Notes: a model not told the origin generated them from the sequence alone. A DNA stretch of 43,461 bases from an uncultured Clostridia bacterium (GCA_948745425.1 CAPZDM010000006.1:1-43461); one strand, 5' to 3'. Counted from the first letter of the stretch, positions 1 to 9,108 are shown. Numbers and translations are program-made.

Positions 1-65
1 GGAGCATTTGCATCATTTGCCCCTACTGCCATCCTTTTTATTACTTCTCCTAATGAGCTTCCCAT
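1..65 (-). CDS. XkdR-like tail protein (DUF2577), N-terminal fragment
   Basis: Only the first 21 codons are in the window; the gene runs off the left edge. The start ATG (63-65) follows an AGGAGG site at 75-80. The visible N-terminus (MGSSLGEVIKRMAVGANDA) has the pattern of DUF2577/XkdR proteins, which follow xkdQ in PBSX-type tail operons and are thought to belong to the baseplate hub region. The call rests on a short match plus gene order. Confidence 0.6.
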   Translation of the reverse strand, partial: MGSSLGEVIKRMAVGANDANA

Positions 66-78
66 CTACTTTTACCTC

Positions 79-1042
79 CTATGAAGATATAAAGTTTTGT
101 CCTCTTAATGTTAGGTCCATAAAGTGTTCTCCATTTCTAAAAGTATGTTTTGCTTTTTCTACCAACATAAAATTTTGTAACTTAACATCATCTAAAACTA
201 GATTCACTATTATAAGTGATCCACCTCTTACCCTTACATCTCCTAGTGCATTTTTTATTGTTAGTCCTTTAGTTTTTTGATTATATAATTCTAATAATGC
301 CTTTGCTTTCACTGCTCCGATTTGTTTTTTCGTCTATGGTATCAAAGTATTGTAAAACTCCCCATTTTTCAATATTGCTAGAGTCCTTTGCCATATATAC
401 TTCCCTTTTTCCTGTGTCTGAATTGTCATATGTTAATTTAATTTGATTATATGTATCTGAATCAATTGAACTTTCATAGTCGTAATTTTCTCCAGTTTCT
501 TCATCAATAATTAAACCTACTTTCATTCTTTCTAAATTCTTTAAACACAATTTTCCAAAGTCATCATATAAGACATACATTTCTTTTTTATTTCTGATTG
601 TTTCATCTAATGCATTTAATATAATATCAAATAAAGATTGGTTACTTTCTGCTTTTTTTGCTATTACATATTCTGTATTTTCCAAAACACCAACATTTAA
701 TTGATAGTCATTTGCAATAGATTTTACCACTTCATCAGCTCTTTTATTTGTATATACTCTAGTATCTTTATTTTTTAAATATCTTAATTGGTCGTATGCA
801 GTTGTCGTTACAATTTTTGTTTTATCCATTTTTTTCTTAAAAACAAAACCATAAAACAAATTTGTATTATCTACTTTAAAAGCAACTGGATTTCCTTCTT
901 CAAATTTCAAAATATCATCTTTTATTACTTTGAATTCTAATTTTCCAGCTGCTCCTTTTCGTTCCGTAGTCCAAGTAATTTCGTCTTGAACTACTGGTTC
1001 ATATACTGTATTTTCATTTTGTATTAATAATTGTTGGCCCAT
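79..1042 (-). CDS. xkdQ: XkdQ-like baseplate/hub protein, needs a +1 shift at an in-frame CGG
   Basis: Tail hub protein of the PBSX XkdQ/YqbQ family, following the LysM protein XkdP as usual. Frame 0 runs from ATG 1042 for 241 codons to CGG at 317-319 and would stop at 281-283. The conserved C-terminal part (KAKALLELYNQKTKG, then VEKAKHTF and HFMDLTLRG) lies in the +1 frame and ends at TAG 79-81. Skipping the C of CGG, so that GGA is read as Gly, joins the two into 320 aa, close to the usual length of about 320-325 aa. Removing one A from the A6 run at 325-330 would also restore the frame, so this site alone does not prove the CGG mechanism. The same CGG rule repairs four other genes here. 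The ribosome binding site is AGGAGG. Confidence 0.85.
317..319 (-). other. In-frame CGG at +1 frame change (xkdQ)
   Basis: The codon order is AAT CGG AGC in frame 0. Reading C|GGA GCA GTG continues into the conserved C-terminal region of XkdQ. It is one of six in-frame CGG codons in the window, all at frame changes. Confidence 0.7.
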
Positions 1043-1056
1043 CTTTTCCTCCTATC

Positions 1057-1737
1057 TTATGCTGGTATCCATAAGACTTGATTTGGATAAATAAGATTAG
1101 GATTCTTTATTTTATCTCTATTCGCATTGTAAATTGTTGTATACTTACTTCCATTACCATAAAACTTCTTTGCTATATTCCACAAGCAATCTCCTCTTTT
1201 TACTGTATAATTTTGTCCACTTGGTTGTGGTGCTGCAGCTGCAGTATTATTTGTAGTTACAGTTCTTGTTACTACTGGCGGTTTATATTGTTTTATTGTT
1301 ATTTGCATTGTCTTTGTAGAATATTCTCTATATTGTTTCAATTTTATTTTCACTTTATTATCAAATCCCTCATCAGTTGTGTCTGTTATAGTATAATCTT
1401 CTAATGATACCTTTATATTTGTACTATATATGTCTTTTCCATTAGGAAATTTTCTAACAACTATAAATTGAAATGCGGATTTATTTATTTTTAATTGTTC
1501 CAATATTTTTAAATAATACTTTGCATTTTGAAAATTATCTTTGTACATTGCAAATGGATATTTAGAATTTGGAAGTAATATTTCAAATTCTATACTTGTT
1601 AATCCTGGACTTTTTAAAATATTAATTTGCGAATTATTAATCAAATCGTATGTTTTGTTCTTATTGTCTATCTTCATATCAAGTTTTTTAGGAGGAACAG
1701 GAAGAAGCACATTTCCTAAATAAAAATAATAAGCCAT
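1057..1737 (-). CDS. xkdP: XkdP-like tail protein with C-terminal LysM domain
   Basis: 226 aa. The N-terminal part resembles XkdP/YqbP tail proteins. A proline/alanine-rich linker leads to a LysM motif at about residues 177-225 (YTVKRGDCLWNIAKKFYG ... NPNLIYPNQVLWIPA), which binds peptidoglycan. In myophages this protein sits at the tail tip or baseplate hub and is thought to bring the tail into contact with the cell wall. The ribosome binding site is AGGAGT. It lies between the tape measure gene and xkdQ, the standard PBSX order. Confidence 0.9.
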   Translation of the reverse strand: MAYYFYLGNVLLPVPPKKLDMKIDNKNKTYDLINNSQINILKSPGLTSIEFEILLPNSKYPFAMYKDNFQNAKYYLKILEQLKINKSAFQFIVVRKFPNGKDIYSTNIKVSLEDYTITDTTDEGFDNKVKIKLKQYREYSTKTMQITIKQYKPPVVTRTVTTNNTAAAAPQPSGQNYTVKRGDCLWNIAKKFYGNGSKYTTIYNANRDKIKNPNLIYPNQVLWIPA

Positions 1738-1749
1738 TTTTTACTCCTC

Positions 1750-4080
1750 CTATTCATGTACTCCATCAGAAACATATTCTAGTTCCTCTTCTAATTTTTC
1801 TGCCATTTTGTTTGTTACTTTATCTACAATTCCGTCTATATCATCTTCGCCGTTAATCGTATTTTCATTAACTATGCTTATTGAAAGTGGAACAGTTGTA
1901 AATCTATTTACAGTATCTCTTTCTGCTATATCAATTAAATATTTCAAATCTTCTTCAGATATTTCTGCAGTATTGTCAGCTATATCTTTTGTATTTCCTG
2001 CTATATCTCCTATAGTTCCATTATCAAAACTTGAAGGATCTAATGAAAAACCACTTATTGCATCCTTTACTGCTGCTCCTGCACCTTTGGCCCAATCATT
2101 TCTATGATCAACTCTATCTTGTCTTGTAGCATTCATATCTATTGCTTTATTTTGAATATTTGTAGCAGATGCACTTAATTCAGTTCCCATTTTTCCTTTT
2201 AAATTGTTTATTTGGTCCATAGTGCCTTCCATCTCACTTGCCATTTCTTGCAGTTTCGCATTTCTGTCTATGATATTATTTGCCATTTTTCCTGCAAAAT
2301 CATCTGCAAATGTAGCAGCTTCTACGGTGTCTATTTCGACTCCTGGTATTTTATTCAACACTTTTATGATTCCATTTACTATTGATACAATGCCATTATA
2401 TAATCCTTGAAATATCGATAGTACACCTAGACATACTGCTTCAACACCTGTTTGAAATCCATACCAAGCTGTCATTAGTCCCAATACAACCGTTTGAATA
2501 CCAAGCCACAAATAAAGTGCTGCTAATTGTAATCCATACCAAACTGCTTGTATTCCAAGTCCTGCAACCATTATTCCTAACCTTAGCGCATCCCAAAGAT
2601 ACAAAATTCCATAAGCAACTTTATCATTTGTAAACCACAAATATGTCAAAATTGCTATCAATGCTACTATTGCTATAATAATCCAAGTAATAGGGCATGC
2701 TAACATTGCTGCATTTAATCCATGTTGTGCTACAGTTGCTGCCATAGTTTTTCCTGCTTGTAACATAGATGCAGCTCCATCTATCGCTTTCATCGTAGCC
2801 ATTATTCCTAATATTCCACTTGTTATTCCAGAGATAATATTAAATGCTACATATGCTGCAACTACTCCAAAAATAATAGGCGCTAACGGCTCTAATATTC
2901 CTACCAGCCAAGAAATACCTTCAATTAATCCTAATACGGCTTGTGCTGCTAAACTAGCACCATCTATAAACATATTAAACATTTCTTGAACTTTCTGATT
3001 ATTTGCTAATTCATTTATTTTAGTTAATACTGGTTGTAATGCTTTAACAGCAACATTTTTCATCTTAGTCCATATTTGATTCCAAGTCATTGGCATTTTA
3101 TTAAATTTGGCATTTGTTGCATCTGCTGCTTGTAACATTGCATTCTTTACTATTTGAGCGCTAATTTTCCCCTCTGCTGCCATATCACGTATTTTGCCTA
3201 TTGGTTGATTCAAATAATCAGCAATATTTTGAACAATTTGAGGTGTATTTTTAAATACTTCATTTAAATCTTGCCCTCTAAGCACTCCACTAGATAAAGC
3301 TTGTGTTAAATTATACATAGTAGATTCTATTCCTGTTGCAGAAGTACCCGAAATTACAAATGTTTTATTCAGCTGCTCAACAAAAGTAATTAACTCATTA
3401 TTTCCTTTAAATGCTTTTCCCGCTTGCAACCCTAACTTAGTAACAATATCTGTAGTTGTTTGATAGGAAGCTCTTGCCCTCATAGCTGATGCAAAAATCT
3501 TGTTATCCAGTTCTGCCACACTTCCATTATCATCTACTATCAAATTCATTCTCGCTTTATTATTTGTCATTTCGTCTGATAAATTGAATAAATTTTTTAC
3601 AAGACTTATTCCACCAACAGTCATTGCAACATTTTTTATTGTGCTTAAAAGTTTATTACTATTTGTGTTAGCAGTATTTATACTATTATTAAATTCTTCC
3701 TGGTTGTTTTGTCCATTTTTTATACTTTTAGATACATTATCATAATCATTTTTTAAATTCTGTACTAGATTTCTTTGTTCTTGCACACTAGCAATTATTT
3801 CTTGTGCTTCAGTAGTTTGTGTTCCTTGCGCAGCTACTATTTTTCTTGCTTCTGATTCAACTTGTTTTAGCACTTGTAATTCTGATTGATATGCTAATTC
3901 TGTTTGTAAAGCTGATTGAGTAAGTTTTTCTGCATTATTTATTGATTTTGTTGGTGCAACTGACATTTCACTATTTAGATTTTTAAAACCTGTAACTGTT
4001 TTTGTTATACCAGAATGTATTTTTGTAAATACAGAGGAAGCCATATCTTGAACGGCTATTGCGGTTCTTATCGTACCCAT
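1750..4080 (-). CDS. Tape measure protein
   Basis: 776 aa, the longest protein in the tail operon, placed directly after the tail chaperone frameshift pair as in nearly all long-tailed phages. The N-terminal 130 residues are coiled-coil rich. The tape-measure domain follows at roughly residues 160-340 (LSDEMTNNKARMNL and GQDLNEVFKNTPQIVQNIADY). Several long hydrophobic segments occupy roughly residues 375-565, rich in Trp/Leu/Ile with repeats of the WYGLQL/WYGFQT kind. It sets tail length and is expected to insert into the host membrane during DNA ejection. A GGAGGAAATT site precedes ATG 4080. No lytic domain is evident. Confidence 0.93.
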   Translation of the reverse strand: MGTIRTAIAVQDMASSVFTKIHSGITKTVTGFKNLNSEMSVAPTKSINNAEKLTQSALQTELAYQSELQVLKQVESEARKIVAAQGTQTTEAQEIIASVQEQRNLVQNLKNDYDNVSKSIKNGQNNQEEFNNSINTANTNSNKLLSTIKNVAMTVGGISLVKNLFNLSDEMTNNKARMNLIVDDNGSVAELDNKIFASAMRARASYQTTTDIVTKLGLQAGKAFKGNNELITFVEQLNKTFVISGTSATGIESTMYNLTQALSSGVLRGQDLNEVFKNTPQIVQNIADYLNQPIGKIRDMAAEGKISAQIVKNAMLQAADATNAKFNKMPMTWNQIWTKMKNVAVKALQPVLTKINELANNQKVQEMFNMFIDGASLAAQAVLGLIEGISWLVGILEPLAPIIFGVVAAYVAFNIISGITSGILGIMATMKAIDGAASMLQAGKTMAATVAQHGLNAAMLACPITWIIIAIVALIAILTYLWFTNDKVAYGILYLWDALRLGIMVAGLGIQAVWYGLQLAALYLWLGIQTVVLGLMTAWYGFQTGVEAVCLGVLSIFQGLYNGIVSIVNGIIKVLNKIPGVEIDTVEAATFADDFAGKMANNIIDRNAKLQEMASEMEGTMDQINNLKGKMGTELSASATNIQNKAIDMNATRQDRVDHRNDWAKGAGAAVKDAISGFSLDPSSFDNGTIGDIAGNTKDIADNTAEISEEDLKYLIDIAERDTVNRFTTVPLSISIVNENTINGEDDIDGIVDKVTNKMAEKLEEELEYVSDGVHE

Positions 4081-4112
4081 AATTTCCTCCTTTTAGAAAA
4101 AATAAGATATTA

Positions 4113-4690
4113 TTATTTTTTCATTTTAGCTGCCTCTTTCTTCTCATCTTCTACTTTTATTTGTATTGATGCTATAACAAAGGCCTTTTCTTTACGATCT
4201 AGACTTAAAAATTCATGTGGGAATTTATGAAGTTTTTGAAGGCAAAAGTGTGCATATACGGCATCACTATCGCCTTCTCTAATTAGTTTTTTGCTTCTTC
4301 AATCTCTTCCTCTAAACTATATCCGTTTAATTCTTGAATTTCAGCCATAAGGTCATCATATTCTCCTGGATTTAACAAATGTTTCTTTAACACTTTTATT
4401 GGATCCATTTCATTATAAAAATTTTGCAATTCTACATTGTGTAAATCTGGATAAACTATACAAGCTTCAGCTAATAACTCTAAATACTTTACAACATCAA
4501 GTTCTTGTTTTATTCTCTTGCCACTTTGTACTTGTTTATAACATTGTTTTCTTAATGCATCATTTTCATCAGCTGTTATTGTTTTAATTCTCCATTTCTC
4601 TGGATTACCTTCACTATCTGTAATTCTTTTAGAAGCAATATATTCTTTCTCTCTCATTTCATCTTTAATCATAAAACTTTCTAAACTCAT
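4113..4690 (-). CDS. Tail assembly chaperone, -1 frameshift fusion product (gpGT-like)
   Basis: A -1 slip on A AAA AAC (4286-4292) moves ribosomes past TAA 4283-4285 into a 57-codon open frame ending at TAA 4113-4115, giving a protein of about 192 aa. The added part begins KLIREGDSDAVYAHFCLQKL and continues with FLSLDRKEKAFVIASIQIKV. The pattern 'LD..EKAFVIASIQ' is typical of the second chaperone ORF in PBSX-like tail operons. It has no start codon or ribosome binding site of its own, which supports expression by frameshifting. The extension should recruit tail tube subunits to the chaperone-tape measure complex. Confidence 0.88.
4283..4690 (-). CDS. xkdN: Tail assembly chaperone, short product (XkdN-like)
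   Basis: 135 aa, highly acidic (SLEEEIEEAKN end), in the position of XkdN between the tail tube and tape measure genes. It corresponds functionally to lambda gpG: a chaperone that coats the tape measure protein before tube polymerisation. The last sense codons form the -1 slippery heptamer A AAA AAC directly before TAA (4283-4285), so most ribosomes should stop here and some should continue into the longer fusion. Confidence 0.9.
   Translation of the reverse strand: MSLESFMIKDEMREKEYIASKRITDSEGNPEKWRIKTITADENDALRKQCYKQVQSGKRIKQELDVVKYLELLAEACIVYPDLHNVELQNFYNEMDPIKVLKKHLLNPGEYDDLMAEIQELNGYSLEEEIEEAKN
4286..4292 (-). promoter_or_regulatory. -1 ribosomal slippery heptamer A AAA AAC
   Basis: On the minus strand the codons are GCA AAA AAC TAA. 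This is a canonical X XXY YYZ -1 site: both tRNAs can re-pair on AAA AAA. It lies directly before the stop codon of the short chaperone. Confidence 0.9.
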
Positions 4691-4728
4691 ATCTTATTCT
4701 TCCTTTCAAAATAATTTTATAGTTTTTA

Positions 4729-5202
4729 TTATTGCATACCTGCTAATTGCTTAAATTTTTCTGGATTTGAAAAATCTTCAAATGTAAAGTTTATTTCTTG
4801 TTCTAAGAAGTCTCCATCTACATCAAATGCAGCTAAAACACCACCATCAACATTACATCCCATAAATACCATTGTACAAACTCCTGCTGCTGATGTTGGA
4901 TCATTGTTTGTTACTTGAATATCAAAATAAACATCTTCTCCAGTATTTTTATATCTTTCCATAAGCTCATCAAATATTGATGTATTTTTATAGATTGTTA
5001 TTTTCCCTGTTCCTTTCCAACCATTTGATTTGTTTCCTGCTCCTGTTCTGCCTAAAATGTTAATTTCTTTTTTAGTTTTATCAAATTTCGCTTCAAAGTC
5101 TTTTCCTTGCATTAACAAGAACCTTCTATTCTCAATTGTTACATAACATTCAGCTAATTTTGCACTTATGGCATCTTTTGCATTCATTGTTATATTGGCC
5201 AT
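4729..5202 (-). CDS. xkdM: Tail tube protein (XkdM-like)
   Basis: 157 aa, the usual size for XkdM/DUF2001 tail tube proteins. Family-like segments are the N-terminal region, LMQGKDFEAKFDKTKKEINILG and GCNVDGGVLAAFDVDGDFLEQ. It polymerises into the inner tail tube inside the sheath. It follows the sheath gene and precedes the chaperones. A strong AAGGAGG site precedes ATG 5202. Confidence 0.93.
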   Translation of the reverse strand: MANITMNAKDAISAKLAECYVTIENRRFLLMQGKDFEAKFDKTKKEINILGRTGAGNKSNGWKGTGKITIYKNTSIFDELMERYKNTGEDVYFDIQVTNNDPTSAAGVCTMVFMGCNVDGGVLAAFDVDGDFLEQEINFTFEDFSNPEKFKQLAGMQ

Positions 5203-5251
5203 TTTTAATTCCTCCTTATAAAAAAATTAAAGGAACATTATTTGTTCCCTC

Positions 5252-6544
5252 TTACTCAACTACTACAGTCATATACAATTTTTCCATAGCATTTATTACC
5301 TGTACTGCTGTATCAATAGCTACTGACTTTTTATCATTTCCTGCACCTACACTTATATCTTGGTCCTCGAAGTTTTCTATTGCTTGTAATGTTTGATAGT
5401 TTTTAAATAGTGTAACTATATCACTCCAAAGTGAAGTTCTTCCTGCATCATTGTTTGGTATTTTTCCTAAATATTTTGAATTAAATATACTAGCTACATC
5501 AGTAGCAATTTGGTCTAATACTCTTATAGTTTGATTAGATTTAAAATCTTCGCCTTTCTCATTACTTGTAGTTACTAAACTATTAATATCTACTAAAACT
5601 CTTATTTCATCTCCAACTTGATGAAGTACAAACTCTCCTTTATCTATTGAATTTTCAAGTTGTGTTTGGGTATAATCTGCATTTACTGTATATTCTCCAT
5701 CATAAGTTTTATTTGTATTTGATTTATTTATTTCACAACCTGCAATTACGCCAGTTACCCAATAAATAAGTCCTGTTTCATCTTCTACTGTTGTATTTTT
5801 CACATTTACAACACCTTCGTAATCTGCAGCACAATTAAATAATACAACTTGGAATTTAATTCCTTGTGCATCTCTTAATCTCTTTGCATACTCAACATAT
5901 AACTTTGATGTTGCTTCATCTTTTGACACACAACCTACTGCATTTATTGAGTATGATTCTAGTTTGTCTAAAAACTTTTGGTGTGCTTCTCCATTTATTT
6001 CTCCATTTGTTCCTCCTGCTAATGCTTTTCCGGCTGTAACTTCTAATGTTTCTATATTAAATGTTACGTACTCATTTTCCTTTAATTCACTAGCCTCTTT
6101 GATTGTTTGTACATCTACTTCTTTTGTTCCTAAGTATGTATACACATCATATTTTGTTTCATCATCTAAATTTTTTGAAATAACTATTTTTAAGTCATTT
6201 CCTCTTGTACCACTGCATTTTGCAGTTGCTAAATCGTTTGTGGCCTTGTTACCAGAGTTTAATCTATAGAAATATGCTTTTGTTATATTTTTGAATAAAT
6301 CTCTTAATCCTTTTAATTTTTCATTAGCATATTCATATCCAAATATTTGCAAAGAATTTTTTGTAAAACTTTCAGCTGTAACCTCTATGATTTCTCCATC
6401 TTTTCCCCAGTCCATTTCAATTGCCATTGCAGCAACTCCTCTTTCTCCAATTAGAGATGTTGCTTTTTGTGCAGACACAAAATTGATATAGGTTCCTGGT
6501 AATTTTTTGTTTTGTCCTATAAAAGTTCCTCCACCTAATGCCAT
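5252..6544 (-). CDS. xkdK: Tail sheath protein (XkdK-like)
   Basis: 430 aa, contractile tail sheath, which defines the phage as myovirus-type. The N-terminus (MALGGGTFIGQNKKLPGTYINFVSA) and the C-terminal core (NDAGRTSLWSDIVTLFKNYQTLQAIENF, then AVQVINAMEKLYMTVVV) are characteristic of XkdK and related clostridial sheath proteins. It forms a contracting cylinder around the XkdM tube. It directly follows a short gene that ends 2 bases upstream. Confidence 0.95.
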   Translation of the reverse strand: MALGGGTFIGQNKKLPGTYINFVSAQKATSLIGERGVAAMAIEMDWGKDGEIIEVTAESFTKNSLQIFGYEYANEKLKGLRDLFKNITKAYFYRLNSGNKATNDLATAKCSGTRGNDLKIVISKNLDDETKYDVYTYLGTKEVDVQTIKEASELKENEYVTFNIETLEVTAGKALAGGTNGEINGEAHQKFLDKLESYSINAVGCVSKDEATSKLYVEYAKRLRDAQGIKFQVVLFNCAADYEGVVNVKNTTVEDETGLIYWVTGVIAGCEINKSNTNKTYDGEYTVNADYTQTQLENSIDKGEFVLHQVGDEIRVLVDINSLVTTSNEKGEDFKSNQTIRVLDQIATDVASIFNSKYLGKIPNNDAGRTSLWSDIVTLFKNYQTLQAIENFEDQDISVGAGNDKKSVAIDTAVQVINAMEKLYMTVVVE

Positions 6545-6545
6545 A

Positions 6546-6737
6546 CTATTTCACCATTCCTTCCTTATAATTTTTTATAATTTCGTTAATTTCATTTTTT
6601 GTATAGAATTTATTTTCCTCTAACAATGCATTTAACAAGTCTTTATTCTCTTTAAATGTCTTTGAATTAACAATTTGCTTTTTTGTATATTTATCTTCAG
6701 CAATTTTATTTTTAGTATCTTTTTTAGTTGCTTTCAT
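6546..6737 (-). CDS. Small basic phage protein, unknown
   Basis: 63 aa, lysine-rich with acidic patches (MKATKKDTKNKIAEDKYTKKQ). I place the start at ATG 6737 because GAAGGAGG lies 8 bases upstream; an upstream GTG at 6755 falls within that site. It overlaps the 3' end of the preceding connector gene by 14 bases. PBSX-type operons often carry a small unassigned ORF just before the sheath gene. No domain recognised. Confidence 0.7.
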   Translation of the reverse strand: MKATKKDTKNKIAEDKYTKKQIVNSKTFKENKDLLNALLEENKFYTKNEINEIIKNYKEGMVK

Positions 6738-7185
6738 TGTCTTTTCCTCCTTCACTTAATTGGTAGCCATCCATTTCAATTGTTTTTTCTTTTTCTTTTT
6801 TTATAAATAAATTGTAATCTATAAAAAAATGTAAAACATCATCTTCAATTTTCGGATGTAATTTCATTGCTCTTATTTGGCTTCCATCTGACAATTTGAT
6901 ATATTCTAAATCATACAAATTTTCTATCATAGAATGTAATATTTCAGTATTGCCGTCTAATGTATATCCAATTACTACTATATTTAGCAAATCTCTGTAA
7001 TAATCATCTTGTAGTCCTGTTTCTCTTTTTCTTTCGTCAATTAATGTCTTAATAAAAAAACAAGGTCTTTCTTCGCCTTGTTCCGTTCTATCAGTATAAA
7101 TTGGATAATTTTCTTTCCCTTTGTATATTTCCTTTATTTTAGCTGCAATACCAAGTACAACTTCATCAATTACTTCTTTAACCAT
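6724..7185 (-). CDS. Tail terminator/neck-type protein (DUF6838/XkdJ position)
   Basis: 153 aa. The fold pattern (IYPIYTDRTEQGEERPCFFIKTL, then YRDLLNIVVIGYT) resembles the phage tail terminator or tail completion family found just before the sheath gene. The ATG at 7185 is preferred over TTG 7203 because GAGGAG lies about 10 bases upstream. It overlaps the preceding gene by 8 bases, suggesting translational coupling. Function is inferred mainly from position. Confidence 0.7.
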   Translation of the reverse strand: MVKEVIDEVVLGIAAKIKEIYKGKENYPIYTDRTEQGEERPCFFIKTLIDERKRETGLQDDYYRDLLNIVVIGYTLDGNTEILHSMIENLYDLEYIKLSDGSQIRAMKLHPKIEDDVLHFFIDYNLFIKKEKEKTIEMDGYQLSEGGKDNESN

Positions 7186-7729
7186 TATTGAAACACTCCT
7201 CAATATATTTTTTCATTTTTCTTTCTAGTAGAGCTGGTAGTTGTGATTCTAGTTCTTTTTCTGATATTGTTAACATATATTTACCTTCTACCCATGATGC
7301 CTTTAATCTCTTTCCAAGTGCTGGAACATATCTTCCTGGTTCTTGTCTATGTCCATATTCAACATATGAAGCATATTTTACTGGGTTTTCAACAACTATA
7401 ACAAAATTATTGCCTAGTCTTAGAATTTTTAAAGATTTAGCATATGTAGTTGCATCTGGCACACTTCCACTTTCTGCCTCATCCTCTGAGTTAGCAGTCC
7501 AACCTCTTCTTAACGTTCCACCACTCTTTATTGTATATCTTTTGCCTTCTATTGTTTCAAAGGATCCTTCGCCTACTGGAGTTCGTGGAATTACTTTTGC
7601 AAGTAATCTTGCAGCAAGTTCTCTTGCTACATCTTGACAAAACCTTTCAATATCTATCTTGGCCAGTTTTTCCATCTTCTTTTCTAACTCTTCTAGTTCA
7701 CTAAAATCACACTTTCCCCATTTAATCAT
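7178..7729 (-). CDS. HK97 gp10-like / XkdI-like head-tail joining protein
   Basis: 183 aa. Contains the family pattern KVIPRTPVGEGSF ... GTLRRGWT ... NPVKYASYVEYGHRQEPGRYVP, characteristic of HK97 gp10/XkdI minor tail or neck proteins. It probably sits at the neck and helps tail completion or joining. Stop and start codons are shared or overlap with both neighbours in the connector gene block. Confidence 0.88.
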   Translation of the reverse strand: MIKWGKCDFSELEELEKKMEKLAKIDIERFCQDVARELAARLLAKVIPRTPVGEGSFETIEGKRYTIKSGGTLRRGWTANSEDEAESGSVPDATTYAKSLKILRLGNNFVIVVENPVKYASYVEYGHRQEPGRYVPALGKRLKASWVEGKYMLTISEKELESQLPALLERKMKKYIEECFNNG

Positions 7730-8119
7730 TTATGCCCATCCTTTCCATAATTCCAACATTATTTCTTGATGAGTATTATAAACTGCTGGTTCTCCACTAT
7801 TTTTATATTCAGTAGTTCTGCCTCTTCCAGTTACAACTATCTTGCTTCCTGGTTTAATTTCTAGTTCAGGTGCAATAAATAATTTGATTTTTTGTACTTT
7901 CTTTGCTTCTGTATTTGTTTCTGTATTTACATATATATCTTCAAATGAAACTCTGCAGGACTTATCTGTTAATACCTTCTCTTCTACATTTTTAGTTATA
8001 TTCTTTACTTCTTTTTGTTTTTTCTCAATTACATCACACTTTGAATCATACTGGCTTTCAATTGCTTGTCTTGCTAAATTATCTATATTATTTTGATTAT
8101 TTGGTCCAAAAAATATCAT
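7730..8119 (-). CDS. Head-closure-like connector protein (XkdH position)
   Basis: 129 aa from ATG 8119, chosen over GTG 8128 because GAGGTGG precedes it. The middle and end (ELEIKPGSKIVVTGRGRTTEYKNSGEPAVYNTHQEIML) are a beta-rich domain resembling the minor capsid/head-closure protein at the XkdH locus (DUF3599-type). It lies between the head-tail adaptor and the gp10-like gene. Assignment is mostly positional. Confidence 0.65.
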   Translation of the reverse strand: MIFFGPNNQNNIDNLARQAIESQYDSKCDVIEKKQKEVKNITKNVEEKVLTDKSCRVSFEDIYVNTETNTEAKKVQKIKLFIAPELEIKPGSKIVVTGRGRTTEYKNSGEPAVYNTHQEIMLELWKGWA

Positions 8120-8121
8120 TA

Positions 8122-8601
8122 TTACCACCTCATCTTTCGGTGTTCGTATAGACGTTTTTTGTACTTTTCAATAAACATATCTTCATCAAAGTCAACTGTT
8201 CCAGTATTGTATGTTGTTCCATTTATATCAATTTGTGAAGAAGTATCAGCAAATGTCGTTGTTGTATCTCCAACTTGAATACTTTTTACTCTTATATTAG
8301 AATTCCCGTTTTCTTCAGCATCAATATTTGAAACATATTTTTTATCATATTTATTCAAATACCAATAATCTCTTACCATTTGAAGCCAAGTTGTATATAA
8401 TCCAACTGGTACTTTGCTTTGATGTATTTTATCTAAAATAAGAATTAAAACTTCATAAATTGAATTCAACATTTCTTCATTTGCAGTTTCTTTTTTTTCT
8501 TCATTTTCTATTTTGTCTATATTGAAATCCTTTTTTAGTCTTTCTACAAATATATCTACATCTATATTTGTCCTACCTTTTATTTTATCTAATATATTCA
8601 T
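8122..8601 (-). CDS. Head-tail adaptor protein (XkdG/gp6-like position)
   Basis: 159 aa. A helical N-terminal region includes SIYEVLILILDKIHQSKVP and TWLQMVRDYWYLNKYDKKYV, followed by a beta-strand insert and a terminal helix (FIEKYKKRLYEHRKMRW). This resembles phage head-tail connectors that bind under the portal. It is the second gene after the capsid gene. No exact family recognised. Confidence 0.62.
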   Translation of the reverse strand: MNILDKIKGRTNIDVDIFVERLKKDFNIDKIENEEKKETANEEMLNSIYEVLILILDKIHQSKVPVGLYTTWLQMVRDYWYLNKYDKKYVSNIDAEENGNSNIRVKSIQVGDTTTTFADTSSQIDINGTTYNTGTVDFDEDMFIEKYKKRLYEHRKMRW

Positions 8602-8609
8602 AGTTTCAC

Positions 8610-9053
8610 CTACTCTCCTTCTGGATTTGGGTTTTCTCCTGGATCTTGTTCAATTTCTTCTATCTTTTTTATAATTGTTTCTTTTTTCATATTGTGTGTT
8701 ACATTAATTCCTAGTTCTTTTGCTCTATATTTTAGTGCTTCTAGTTCTTCATCTTCGTCAGAATTTTCTCCTGCATTGCCACCGACATTTGTGTTGCTAC
8801 CATCATTTTCTTCTTTTCCGAAATTTTCTAAACAATTATACAAGTATTCTTCTACTTCTTTTAAGTCAAGGTCCTCATTTTCTACTTTTATTTGTACAAT
8901 TCTTTTATTGACATTTTTACTATTTTCACTTAGTACATCTACAAATTCTTTAATTGGTTCATATTCTTCATCTGTTACTTCAAATACATCATTTTTAAAA
9001 TAAGAAGTTCCATTTACTTGAACCCCTATTTCTTTTACTTTTACAGTTTTCAT
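8610..9053 (-). CDS. Phage structural-operon protein with C-terminal HeH/SAP-like motif
   Basis: 147 aa, strongly acidic. The C-terminal stretch LEALKYRAKELGINVTHNM... KKETIIKKIEEIE matches the small helix-extended-loop-helix (HeH/Rho-N/SAP-like) fold often seen in short phage proteins after the major capsid gene. A glycine/asparagine/acidic linker separates it from the N-terminal half. Possible roles are capsid accessory or DNA contact; none is demonstrated by sequence. Confidence 0.7.
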   Translation of the reverse strand: MKTVKVKEIGVQVNGTSYFKNDVFEVTDEEYEPIKEFVDVLSENSKNVNKRIVQIKVENEDLDLKEVEEYLYNCLENFGKEENDGSNTNVGGNAGENSDEDEELEALKYRAKELGINVTHNMKKETIIKKIEEIEQDPGENPNPEGE

Positions 9054-9076
9054 TTTCTACCTCCGTTTTATAAATT

Positions 9077-9108
9077 TAATAAGTAGAGCTTTTAAGCCCT
9101 ACTTATTA
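9077..9108 (-). terminator. Long imperfect hairpin overlapping the capsid stop codon
   Basis: A 10-bp perfect outer stem (taataagtag / ctacttatta), one mismatch and an inner gctt/aagc stem form a hairpin that begins at the capsid stop codon. On the transcript it is followed by AU-rich sequence, not a clean U-run. It could be a weak terminator or a 3' stabiliser of the abundant capsid mRNA. Confidence 0.6.
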
